Shown: in pieces, positions 27,082 through 34,827 of the stretch
Layout: every line of letters starts with the position of its first letter
How positions within the stretch are numbered: position 1 is the first letter of the stretch
Assembly: GCF_019352895.1 (NCBI RefSeq)
Contig: NZ_JAAAFX010000004.1
Location: forward strand, 1,697,286-1,761,285
Direction: 5' to 3'
Origin: Variovorax boronicumulans
GTDB taxonomy: Bacteria; Pseudomonadota; Gammaproteobacteria; Burkholderiales; Burkholderiaceae_C
DNA length: 64,000 bases
The notes under the pieces: model-generated
The model's database searches: none
What the model saw: the letters and a program-made list of their open reading frames with translations, nothing else
What the model was told of the DNA's origin: nothing
Translations under genes and position numbers: made by a program

Positions 27082-27108
27082 AGACGAAGCGCGGATTCAA
27101 ATCTGCTT
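27082..27108 (-). promoter_or_regulatory. Candidate internal ECF promoter before the MFS gene (CAGAT-N14-CGTCT)
   Basis: On the minus strand AAGCAGAT, 14 bases, then CGTCTCA. It lies in the 254-bp gap between S12 copy B and the MFS gene and matches the other three sites in spacing and in both core elements. Confidence 0.55.
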
Positions 27109-27181
27109 CGATCCAGGGTATGTACCGAGGCCGCCGCCGACCAGGCGTCTCCTGGCGATGCGCGGGGCGCTCGGAAGGCCA

Positions 27182-28861
27182 TCAGTCGCCGATGCGCTCG
27201 AACCACATGCGGCGCGTGCGCCAGCTGTCGAGGTGGAAGCCCGCGACCCGGCCGGCGTCGAAGCACACGCTCAGCGCGCCGTTCAAGCCGACATCGACCT
27301 GGGCGGTGTGCCAGCCGAACACACCGTGCGAGAAGGCCTGCAGCGCCATCCCCTGGCTGCCCTGCGGCCCGAAGATCCGCAACTGCAGCCGCTCGCCTTC
27401 GAGCTGCACCCGGGCCTGCGCCTCCAGGTCCTGTGCGCGGTACCGACCGACCAGCACGGCGCCCGCCTCCGCGTTCGACGGCGGCATGTCGGGCAGGCGT
27501 TCGCCATGTTCGGCATGCCCCGATTCGCGCAGCGTCAATGCGACCGGCGCCGGCTGGCCCTCGAGCGCGAGATCGCCGGCCTGCAGCACCAGCGGGCCGA
27601 CGGCCAGGTCCTCCAGGCCGAGGCGCAGCACCTCGCCCTTGTCCCACAGCGCCTGCGGCGCTCCGTTCATGAAGCACAGGCCCAGCGCTCCGCCGGGCGC
27701 CTCCGCGAAGCCGAACAGCAGGCCCGATGCCGGCACGTGGTAGCGCGTGCCCAGCATCGGCGCGAAGCGCGCGGCCGAAGCCTTGCGCCGGGGCGGCCCC
27801 AGCACCGGCCGCCCCGGCATCGCATCCGCCAGCACGATGTCGATGATCCGGTGGCTCAGCTCGACCAGGTTGGCCCGGACGCCGTTCGCGATGAGGATGA
27901 TGTCGAGGGCCTGCGACGGCACGGTGATCATCTGGCAGTTGCCGCCGACGACACCGCCGGCGTGCAGGATCACCTCGACACCGCGGTAGTCGTGCCGCAT
28001 CAGGCCCAGCGCGTAGTGGTTCACCAGGCCGTTGTGGAAGGTGGCGGGCGTCAGCATCTGGCGCCAGGTGTCTTCGCGGCCCACACGGCCGGGCGCGCGC
28101 AGGTGCGCCAGCCACCGCAGCATGTCGTCCACCGTGGTGATGGTCGCGCCGTCGCCGCTCATCTCTTCGCTGGGGAAGATGCCACGGCGCCAGCCGCCGT
28201 CCTCCCGCGGCACATGCAGCGTCGCCATGCCGCGATGGATCTCGAGGTCGCTGCGCACCGAGACCGTGTCGTGCATCCCCATGGGGCCGAAGATGCGCGC
28301 CGTCAGGAACTGCTCGAAGCCTTGCCCGCTGACGCGCTCGATGACGATCGACAGCAGGTGATAGCCGCCGTTGGAATAGATCATCTTCTCGCCGGGCGCG
28401 AAGTTCGCCCGGGTCTGCCGCACCTGCGCGGCCAGCGCCGATCCCCTGGGCTTGAGGGCCATGCCTTCCGACATCAGGCCGAGGTCCAGGTAGCAGCGAT
28501 GGCCGCCGGTGTGCGTCATGAGCTGGCGCAGGGTCGGCGCTCCCGCCAGGACCGGCAGTTCGGGTATGTGGCGGCGGACGTCGTCGTCCACGTCGAGCTT
28601 GCCGTCCTCCGCCAGCAGCAGGATGGCCAGGCTCGTGAAGTGCTTGCTCGACGAACCTATGGCCATGCGCGTGGCCGGTGTGTTGGCGATCGCATGCTCG
28701 ATGCTGGCGAGGCCGAAGCCGCGGCGATAGAAGGTCTCGCCATGTTGGGCTACGCCGACCACCAGGCCGGGGGCATCGCTGCGATCGAAGGCCTGGAACA
28801 GCGGGTCCAGCGCGGCTGCGTGGCCGCGTCCGGCCGAGGAGGGGAAGGTCGTATCGCTCAT
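27182..28861 (-). CDS. S12-family serine hydrolase, D-aminopeptidase-like (copy B)
   Basis: A 559-residue paralogue of the hydrolase at 23873, with long identical stretches (RSDAPGLVVGVA, YRRGFGLASIEH, TLRQLMTHTGG, and a C-terminal RRMWFER). The active-site motifs are Ser70-S-S-Lys73, Tyr162-S-Asn164 and His300-A-Gly302. No signal peptide. It is the second gene of the run, 116 bp after the TonB receptor. The two copies probably have different residue preferences; they are too far diverged to be a recent duplication by eye. Confidence 0.85.
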   Translation of the reverse strand: MSDTTFPSSAGRGHAAALDPLFQAFDRSDAPGLVVGVAQHGETFYRRGFGLASIEHAIANTPATRMAIGSSSKHFTSLAILLLAEDGKLDVDDDVRRHIPELPVLAGAPTLRQLMTHTGGHRCYLDLGLMSEGMALKPRGSALAAQVRQTRANFAPGEKMIYSNGGYHLLSIVIERVSGQGFEQFLTARIFGPMGMHDTVSVRSDLEIHRGMATLHVPREDGGWRRGIFPSEEMSGDGATITTVDDMLRWLAHLRAPGRVGREDTWRQMLTPATFHNGLVNHYALGLMRHDYRGVEVILHAGGVVGGNCQMITVPSQALDIILIANGVRANLVELSHRIIDIVLADAMPGRPVLGPPRRKASAARFAPMLGTRYHVPASGLLFGFAEAPGGALGLCFMNGAPQALWDKGEVLRLGLEDLAVGPLVLQAGDLALEGQPAPVALTLRESGHAEHGERLPDMPPSNAEAGAVLVGRYRAQDLEAQARVQLEGERLQLRIFGPQGSQGMALQAFSHGVFGWHTAQVDVGLNGALSVCFDAGRVAGFHLDSWRTRRMWFERIGD

Positions 28862-28977
28862 GGCTTGCAGTTCGAAGCGGTGAACAGGCGCGCGGGCCCC
28901 ACACCGGCGCGACGCGGTCAGGCGCCGCGCGCGGCGAGGACTGCGTGCGAGAGCTCAGGCGGGGAAAAGGCCGTCGG

Positions 28978-31449
28978 TCAGAACGGGACGGTCAATGTCG
29001 CGCCGATGGTGCGCCGCTGGGCCAGCGAGACCCAGGTCGGCCCGCCGCCCACGCGCACGGTGTTGTCGGCGCCCAGCTGGGCCTGCTTGTCGAACACGTT
29101 GCGCACGAACAGCGCAAGGCTGGCGCGCTTGAAGTCGATGCCCGCCTGCAGGTCGGTCAGCGAATAGGCCGGCAGGCGGTACAGGGGCATGGCCGAACTG
29201 CCCTCGTAGCCGGCATTGCGCTCGCCCACGTAGCGCTGGCTCAGGCCAAGGTAGGCGGCATGGCCGCCGAGATCGAAGCCATAGTTGACGTTGACGCTGG
29301 CCGAGAAGTGCGCGCTGTTGGGCAGGCGGGCACCGGCCATGGCGTCGAGGCCGGGCGCATCCTGCGTCAGCTTGGCATCGAGGTAGGCCGCGTTGCCGCT
29401 GACGGTCCAGTGCCTGTCGGGCCGGAAGGTGCTGGAGAGCTCCGCGCCGCGCACGCGGGCCGCGCCCGCATTGACGACCACCGAGGTGCCGTTGACCGGC
29501 ATGTACTGCTGGATGTTCTTCCAGCGGATGTCGAAGGCTGCGGCCTCCAGCGACAGCTTCTTGTCCAGCAGGTCGGCCTTGTAGCCCACTTCGGTGCTGC
29601 GCACCGTGTCGGGTGCGTAGGTGGCCGGGGCGGTGGGCTGGCCGGTGACGGGATCGCGCAGCACCACGTTCGGACCGCCGGGCCGATAGCCTGTGGCGGC
29701 ACGCGCATAGATGTCGCTGTTCGGGGTCAGCGCGTAGCGTGCGGTCAGCAGGCTGGTCACGCTGTCGTCCTTGGAGGCGGCGTCGCGCACGGAGGCGCCG
29801 CCGGCCAGCAGCCCGTCCACCTGCTGGCTGTTGTGCTGCTTGTTGTTCGCCGCGCGCAAGCCGCCGGTCAGCGACACACCGTTGTCGAACTTCCAGGTGG
29901 CGTTGCCGTAGAACGCGAGCTCGCGGTAGGTCACGGGGAAGGCCGCATTCAGCAGCTGGGGGCCGGCGGACCCGTCGGCCGCGTAGACGTCCACGTGCTG
30001 CCGGTTGCTGCTCTTTTCCTCGGTGTAGTAGAAGCCGCCCAGCCATTCGAACTGCTTGTCGGCCTTGGAGGTCAGGCGGAACTCCTGCGTGCGCTTGTGG
30101 ACGTTCACCGCGACCGTCGCGGGCGTGCTGGCGGCGTTCAGCCCCACGCCGGCCAGCAGCGGGACGAAGGACGTGCTCATGTCCGTCACGGCCGTCGAAC
30201 GCACGCGCTGGTCGGAAGTGATCGAGTTGAGGCGGGCCCAGCCGAAGTCGTACTCGGCATCGGCGGAGAACAGTTCGATCTTGACGTCGTAGGGCTCCGG
30301 GGCGAACAGGCGCCGCCGCATCTCGCCCTCGATGGGTCGGCCGGTCGCGGCGTCATAGTCGACATAGTCGGTGCCGTTGCGGCGGATGGTCTGCGTCGTG
30401 CCGGTCAGGCGCACCTTCAGCTGGTTGCTCGGCGTCAGCAGCAGCGACGCGCGCACGCCCTCCGTCTTGCCGCGGTCGATGTTCGCGCCGCCTGCCGGGC
30501 CGACGCCTTGCACGCTGCCGCCGGCACGGTCGCTGAAGGCCGAGACCCGCAGGCCGGCCACGTCTTCCTTCAGCGGCACGTTGAGCACCGCGCTGAGGGT
30601 GCTGTTGTCGCCGCCGCCGCGCGTCGTGGAGCCGGTCAGCGCCACCTTGCCGGAGAACTCGGTCGTGTCGGGCACGTTGGTCACGTACTTCAGCAGGCCG
30701 CCGGTCGCGCTGGCGCCATACAGCGTGCCCTGGGGGCCGCGCAGCAGCTCGATGTGGTTCAGGTCCAGCAGGCCCATGTCGAGCGCCATCTGGGCGCCGT
30801 TGGTGGCCGCGGAACTGGAGCCGAAGGCGACGTCGTCGATGTACACGCCCACCGTCGACGTGGTCTGGCTCCCGGTGCTCACGCCGCGGATGCTGAGCGT
30901 GCCCATGCCGGGTCCGCCGGCACTCCTGACGTCGACCCCGGCTTCGCTGCCCAGATAGTCCTTCAGCGTCTTGGCGCCGGAACGATCGAGCTGCTCGGTG
31001 GCGAGGATGCCGACCTGCATCGGCACTTCACGCACCGGCTCGCGGCGCCGGTTGGCCGTCACGACCACCGTCTTCAGGATGTTGGCCTCGCCGTCGCCGC
31101 GGGACTCGGCCTTCTCCTGCTGCGTCGACGCGGCGGCCGGCACGATCACCATCGCACCCGATGCATCGCGGCGCACGGTCAGGGCCGTCCCCTGGAGCAG
31201 TTGCTGCAGCGCCTCCTCGGCCGGCAGGGCGCTCTTGAGCCCCTTGGTGCTCAGGCCCTTGACGTCCTCGATCTTGTAGATCAGCTGGGTGTCCGACTGC
31301 GCGGCGTAGGCATCCAACGCGGCCTTCAGTTCGCCGCCGGCAATGTCGAAGCTGCGCGTCTGCGCCTGCGCGCCGACGGACAAGGCGATCGCCCCCAAGC
31401 CGCCGAGAGCCAAACGTGCCATGTTCTTCCATCGGGTCTTCGTTCTCAT
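28978..31449 (-). CDS. TonB-dependent outer-membrane receptor with N-terminal STN signalling domain
   Basis: An 823-residue transducing receptor. The signal peptide ends GAQAQ; the STN domain covers about 27-100 (RSFDIAGGELKAALDAY, QLIYKIEDVKGLST); a TonB box-like TVVVTANRR follows, then the plug (GMGTLSIRGVSTG, VGVYIDDVAFG, LLRGPQGTLYGASATGG) and a 22-strand barrel ending in Phe. The STN domain should signal to the FecR at 14226. The ATG at 31449 follows GAGGA; another at 31461 is possible. Being next to peptide enzymes and not siderophore genes suggests a peptidic substrate. Confidence 0.93.
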   Translation of the reverse strand: MRTKTRWKNMARLALGGLGAIALSVGAQAQTRSFDIAGGELKAALDAYAAQSDTQLIYKIEDVKGLSTKGLKSALPAEEALQQLLQGTALTVRRDASGAMVIVPAAASTQQEKAESRGDGEANILKTVVVTANRRREPVREVPMQVGILATEQLDRSGAKTLKDYLGSEAGVDVRSAGGPGMGTLSIRGVSTGSQTTSTVGVYIDDVAFGSSSAATNGAQMALDMGLLDLNHIELLRGPQGTLYGASATGGLLKYVTNVPDTTEFSGKVALTGSTTRGGGDNSTLSAVLNVPLKEDVAGLRVSAFSDRAGGSVQGVGPAGGANIDRGKTEGVRASLLLTPSNQLKVRLTGTTQTIRRNGTDYVDYDAATGRPIEGEMRRRLFAPEPYDVKIELFSADAEYDFGWARLNSITSDQRVRSTAVTDMSTSFVPLLAGVGLNAASTPATVAVNVHKRTQEFRLTSKADKQFEWLGGFYYTEEKSSNRQHVDVYAADGSAGPQLLNAAFPVTYRELAFYGNATWKFDNGVSLTGGLRAANNKQHNSQQVDGLLAGGASVRDAASKDDSVTSLLTARYALTPNSDIYARAATGYRPGGPNVVLRDPVTGQPTAPATYAPDTVRSTEVGYKADLLDKKLSLEAAAFDIRWKNIQQYMPVNGTSVVVNAGAARVRGAELSSTFRPDRHWTVSGNAAYLDAKLTQDAPGLDAMAGARLPNSAHFSASVNVNYGFDLGGHAAYLGLSQRYVGERNAGYEGSSAMPLYRLPAYSLTDLQAGIDFKRASLALFVRNVFDKQAQLGADNTVRVGGGPTWVSLAQRRTIGATLTVPF

Positions 31450-31490
31450 TTGCGTCCTCATCAATGCGGCATGATTGCCCTCAGAAGATG

Positions 31491-31517
31491 AGACGAAGGC
31501 CCGGAAATAATCTGGCA
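31491..31517 (-). promoter_or_regulatory. Candidate ECF promoter of the TonB receptor operon (TGCCAGAT-N14-CGTCT)
   Basis: On the minus strand TGCCAGAT, 14 bases, then CGTCTCAT, ending 41 bp upstream of the chosen receptor start. Its -35-like half is identical to that upstream of the FecI-type gene. Confidence 0.65.
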
Positions 31518-31548
31518 CGGCTTACGGGTAAGTCCTAGCTAGAGCGCG

Positions 31549-31588
31549 CGGCGCCGGCGCCGGCGGCAGCGGCAGCGGCAGCGGCCGG
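31549..31588. repeat. Short GC microrepeats (GGCGCC and GGCAGC units)
   Basis: Two GGCGCC-type and three GGCAGC-type units in a row in the gap between the receptor promoter and the aldehyde dehydrogenase stop. No coding frame or hairpin with a T-run is apparent. Confidence 0.5.
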
Positions 31589-31666
31589 AGGATGCGCAGC
31601 CCCCGCCACGCCGGGGCGCCGGACGGCCGCTCACACATCCGTCGCGCCCCGATTGGAACGCCTCGG

Positions 31667-33205
31667 TCAACCGATGTCGAAGGTCACGCCCTGGGCCAGG
31701 GGCAAGGTGGTCGAGTAGTTGATGGTGTTGGTCGCGCGGCGCATGTACGCCTTCCAGCTGTCGCTGCCGGCCTCTCGGCCACCGCCGGTTTCCTTCTCGC
31801 CGCCGAACGCGCCGCCGATCTCCGCACCGCTCGGGCCGATGTTGACGTTGGCGATGCCGCAGTCGGAACCGGCACTGGAGACGAAGCGCTCGGCCTCGCG
31901 CATGTCGAGCGTGAAGATCGACGACGACAGGCCCGCGCCCACCGCGTTGTTCCAGTCGATGGCCTGCGCGATGTCGGTGTAGCGCAGCACGTAGAGGATG
32001 GGCGCGAAGGTTTCGTGCAGCACGGGGCCTTCATGCGCTCCCAGTTCGACCAGCGCAGGACGCACGTAGAACGCCTCGGCGCCCCCGATGCCGTCGACGC
32101 GCTCGCCGCCGTGCACCGTCGCGCCGGCGGCGCGGCTTTCCACGAGGGCGCGCTGCATGCCGTCGAAGGCCGAGCGGTCGATCAGCGGGCCGACCAGCGT
32201 GCCCGCCTCGCGCGGATCGCCGACGCGCACGCTGCCATACACCTTGGCCAGCTTGGGCACGAAGGCGTCGTAGACGCTGTCGTGCACGAACAGGCGCCGC
32301 AGCGAGGTGCAGCGCTGGCCGGCCGTGCCCATGGCGGCGAAGGCGACACCGCGCAGCGTGAGGTCGAGGTCGGCCGAAGGCGCGACGATGGCGGCGTTGT
32401 TGCCGCCGAGTTCCAGGATGGCGCGGGCGAAACGCGCCGCCAGCTTCGGACCGACTTGCCGGCCCATGGCGGTCGAGCCGGTGGCCGACAGCACGGCCAC
32501 GCGGCGATCGTCCACCAGCAGCTCGCCGATGTCGCGCTCGCCGACGATCAGTTCGAGCAGCCCTTCGGGCGCATCGCTGCCGAAGCGGGTGATGGCGCGC
32601 TGCGCGATCGCGTGCACGGCCAGCGCGGTCAACGGGGTCTTCTCGGAGGGTTTCCAGACCACCGAATCGCCGCAGACCAGTGCCAATGCCGCATTCCACG
32701 ACCACACGGCGACCGGGAAGTTGAAGGCCGAGATCACGCCGCAAACGCCCACCGGATGCCAGGTCTCCATCATCCGGTGCTCGGCCCGTTCGGTGGCCAG
32801 CGTGAGGCCGTAGAGCTGGCGCGACAGGCCGACCGCGAAGTCGCAGATGTCGATCATCTCCTGCACTTCGCCAGCGCCTTCCGACGGCACCTTGCCGACC
32901 TCGAGCGTGACCAGCCGTCCGAGGTCGGCCTTGGCGGCGCGCAGTTCCTCGCCCAGCAGCCGAATCAGCTCGCCGCGGCGTGGCGCCGGCACATTGCGCC
33001 ACTGCAGATAGGCGGCATGCGCGCGGCCGATGGCGGCGGACGCGTCCGCGGGCGAGGTGGTGACGACGGCGCCGATGGCGTCGCCGGAGATCGGCGACAC
33101 CACACGCAAGGCGCCGTCGGTGTGGCGATCGGCCGGCACGCCCAGGCGTTGCAGCAGTTGCGCCACTTCGGCGGCAAGGGTTCGGGTATCGGAGACTGGG
33201 GTCAT
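31667..33205 (-). CDS. amaB: Aldehyde dehydrogenase, ALDH7/antiquitin type (aminoadipate semialdehyde dehydrogenase-like)
   Basis: NAD(P)-dependent dehydrogenase of 512 residues. Catalytic Cys299 is in GTAGQRCTSLRR and Glu265 in LELGGNN. The end GGEKETGGGREAGSDSWKAY and RRATNTINYSTTLPLAQGV are distinctive of the ALDH7/AmaB group, which oxidises 2-aminoadipate 6-semialdehyde to 2-aminoadipate in lysine breakdown. The ATG at 33205 has AAGGA upstream. It lies just upstream of the receptor promoter, same strand. It would use the product of a lysine 6-dehydrogenase such as the gene at 17483. Confidence 0.87.
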   Translation of the reverse strand: MTPVSDTRTLAAEVAQLLQRLGVPADRHTDGALRVVSPISGDAIGAVVTTSPADASAAIGRAHAAYLQWRNVPAPRRGELIRLLGEELRAAKADLGRLVTLEVGKVPSEGAGEVQEMIDICDFAVGLSRQLYGLTLATERAEHRMMETWHPVGVCGVISAFNFPVAVWSWNAALALVCGDSVVWKPSEKTPLTALAVHAIAQRAITRFGSDAPEGLLELIVGERDIGELLVDDRRVAVLSATGSTAMGRQVGPKLAARFARAILELGGNNAAIVAPSADLDLTLRGVAFAAMGTAGQRCTSLRRLFVHDSVYDAFVPKLAKVYGSVRVGDPREAGTLVGPLIDRSAFDGMQRALVESRAAGATVHGGERVDGIGGAEAFYVRPALVELGAHEGPVLHETFAPILYVLRYTDIAQAIDWNNAVGAGLSSSIFTLDMREAERFVSSAGSDCGIANVNIGPSGAEIGGAFGGEKETGGGREAGSDSWKAYMRRATNTINYSTTLPLAQGVTFDIG

Positions 33206-33345
33206 GGAAGGGGTCCTTGGGTCTGAGGCGCGCAATATCCCGCAAGCATGCCGGTCTGCATATCAAAAATGCGGAAGCACTTCATGCGCATTGCGACTGT
33301 TCTCTGCCGCGGCCATGCCCCATCGAAAGGTCGCCGTCGCGCCTC

Positions 33346-33645
33346 CTAGTTCGGAGACTTGGTGCCTTCCTTGCCGGTGTAAGGGTTCACGTTGCCCTTG
33401 GTCGACCAGTTGTCCGACTTCGTGTCGTTCGGGTTCTTCGCGTGGCTGGGCGCCACATAGGCGCCATTGCTCTTGGTGTAGCCGCTGACCGAATGGCTTC
33501 CGCCCGACGAGCCGCTGTTGTACGAATGGGCACTGCCGTGGGTGCCCGAACTGCGGCCACCGCCGCCTCCCTTGGCCTGCGCCGGGGCCGACGCCGCTCC
33601 GATGCAGAGGACGGCGGCGGCAAGCAATGCGGATGTTTTCTTCAT
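33346..33645 (-). CDS. Small secreted Gly/Ser-rich protein
   Basis: A 99-residue exported protein. The signal peptide is MKKTSALLAAAVLCIGAASA, with cleavage near APAQA. The mature part is Gly/Ser/His-rich, then the recurrent block VSGYTKSNGAYVAPSHAKNP and WSTKGNVNPYTGKEGTK, seen at the C-terminus of many small proteobacterial proteins of unknown role. Strong GGAG ribosome site. It is not obviously in an operon. Confidence 0.8.
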   Translation of the reverse strand: MKKTSALLAAAVLCIGAASAPAQAKGGGGGRSSGTHGSAHSYNSGSSGGSHSVSGYTKSNGAYVAPSHAKNPNDTKSDNWSTKGNVNPYTGKEGTKSPN

Positions 33646-33883
33646 GGCGTTCTCCTCGCCCAGGATCGGGCAAGGGAGTCTCGCGGCACACAGGGATTCT
33701 GTCGCGAGGGTTTGCGCGCAGATCACCGATGCCTCACACATCCATGGGATGCCGCCGCCAGACCGGCCATCTCGAAGGGGCCGAGCGAACCCGCAGGCCG
33801 ACTGCGGCCATGAAGTCTCCAGCGATGGCGTCGCCGTCAGCACCGCCGGCTTCGTGGTGCCTGCGCGTTCGGTGAACCAAAGC
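33646..33883. other. Intergenic stretch without recognised gene
   Basis: Between the small secreted protein and the terminator of tRNA-Phe. It should hold the promoter of the secreted protein gene (minus). Frames present here are short and without ribosome sites; I see no RNA gene or repeat. Confidence 0.5.
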
Positions 33884-33919
33884 AAAAAGCCCCAAGTACT
33901 GTTCGTAGCTTGGGGCTTG
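33884..33919 (-). terminator. Rho-independent terminator of tRNA-Phe
   Basis: On the minus strand AAGCCCCAAG pairs with CTTGGGGCTT and is followed by TTT, 31 bp after the tRNA. Confidence 0.85.
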
Positions 33920-33950
33920 AGACTCTCTGAAACCGTCAGAGACTGGAATA

Positions 33951-34026
33951 TGGTGGCCTGGGTCGGAATCGAACCAACGACACGCGGATTTTCAATCCGC
34001 TGCTCTACCAACTGAGCTACCGGGCC
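33951..34026 (-). tRNA. tRNA-Phe(GAA)
   Basis: 76 nt with encoded CCA. Starts GGCCCGGTAGCTCAGTTGGT; the anticodon arm is GCGGA-TTGAAAA-TCCGC, anticodon GAA; the T loop is GGTTCGATTCC. Confidence 0.96.
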
Positions 34027-34043
34027 ATGTGTGCAGCCTGCGA

Positions 34044-34748
34044 TTATACAGCGCTTCTGCGGCCTCTCGACAAGTCGACGCCCAATTGCTTGAGTTTTCT
34101 ATAAAGATGCGTGCGTTCGAGGCCGGTCTTCTCGGCCACGCGGGTCATCGAGCCGTTCTCCATCGCGAGATGGAACTCGAAGTAGGCCTTCTCGAAGCCG
34201 TCGCGCGCATCGCGCAGCGGGCGGTCGAGGTCGAAGCTCTGGCGCGATTGCGGGCCCGGGTCGACCACGGCCGTCACCACGTTGTGGGGGCTGGGCATCA
34301 GCGCGCCCTCCCCCGTGGTCGTGACGACGGCGGCGGCGAAGCCGCTGGTCACCGGCACCACGCTGGCGGCCGCACGGCGCGCGCTCTCGCGCGCCAGGCC
34401 CTGCTCCACGGCCTTGAGCAGCTTCTGCATGGTGATCGGCTTCTCGAGGAAGGCGAAGGCGCCGATGCGCGTGGCGTCGACCGCCGTGTCGATGGTGGCG
34501 TGCCCGCTCATCATGATCACCGGCATGCTCAGCAGGCCCGCGGTGGACCACTCCTTGAGCAGGGTGACGCCGTCGGTGTCGGGCATCCAGATGTCGAGCA
34601 ACACCAGGTCGGGCCGCGCGCGCTGCCGGGCGGCACGCGCCTCGGCGGCGTTCTCGGCGAGCTCCACGTGGTGGCCCTCGTCATTGAGAATTTCAAAGAG
34701 CAGGTCCCGGATGCCCAGCTCGTCGTCGACCACGAGGATGTTTGCCAT
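34044..34748 (-). CDS. NtrX-like response regulator lacking the AAA+ domain
   Basis: A 234-residue regulator: a receiver domain with phospho-acceptor Asp52 (VLLDIWMPDTDG) and Lys103 (FLEKPIT), a linker, and a C-terminal Fis-type HTH (ENGSMTRVAEKTGLERTHLY). The sigma-54-activating AAA+ domain of classical NtrX is absent, so it should bind DNA without activating sigma-54 itself. It is 79 bp after the NtrY-like kinase. The ATG at 34748 has AAGGA; an upstream in-frame start would add a Gln run from a CAG repeat and is less likely. Confidence 0.88.
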   Translation of the reverse strand: MANILVVDDELGIRDLLFEILNDEGHHVELAENAAEARAARQRARPDLVLLDIWMPDTDGVTLLKEWSTAGLLSMPVIMMSGHATIDTAVDATRIGAFAFLEKPITMQKLLKAVEQGLARESARRAAASVVPVTSGFAAAVVTTTGEGALMPSPHNVVTAVVDPGPQSRQSFDLDRPLRDARDGFEKAYFEFHLAMENGSMTRVAEKTGLERTHLYRKLKQLGVDLSRGRRSAV

Positions 34749-34827
34749 GAGTCCTTGCTGCTGCTGCTGCGTTGTCCGCGTATGAGACGGGTCCGTCGGC
34801 CGGACCATCCATGCGCTGCTGCAGGCC

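Noticed and set aside
31549..31588. GGCAGC/GGCGCC units as a CRISPR or regulatory array
   Set aside because: Units are 6 bp, without spacers; this is a simple microsatellite-like stretch.
34749..34808. Upstream start of the NtrX-like gene adding a five-Gln run from a CAG repeat
   Set aside because: The ATG at 34748 has AAGGA at the right distance and begins the conserved receiver domain (MANILVVDDE).
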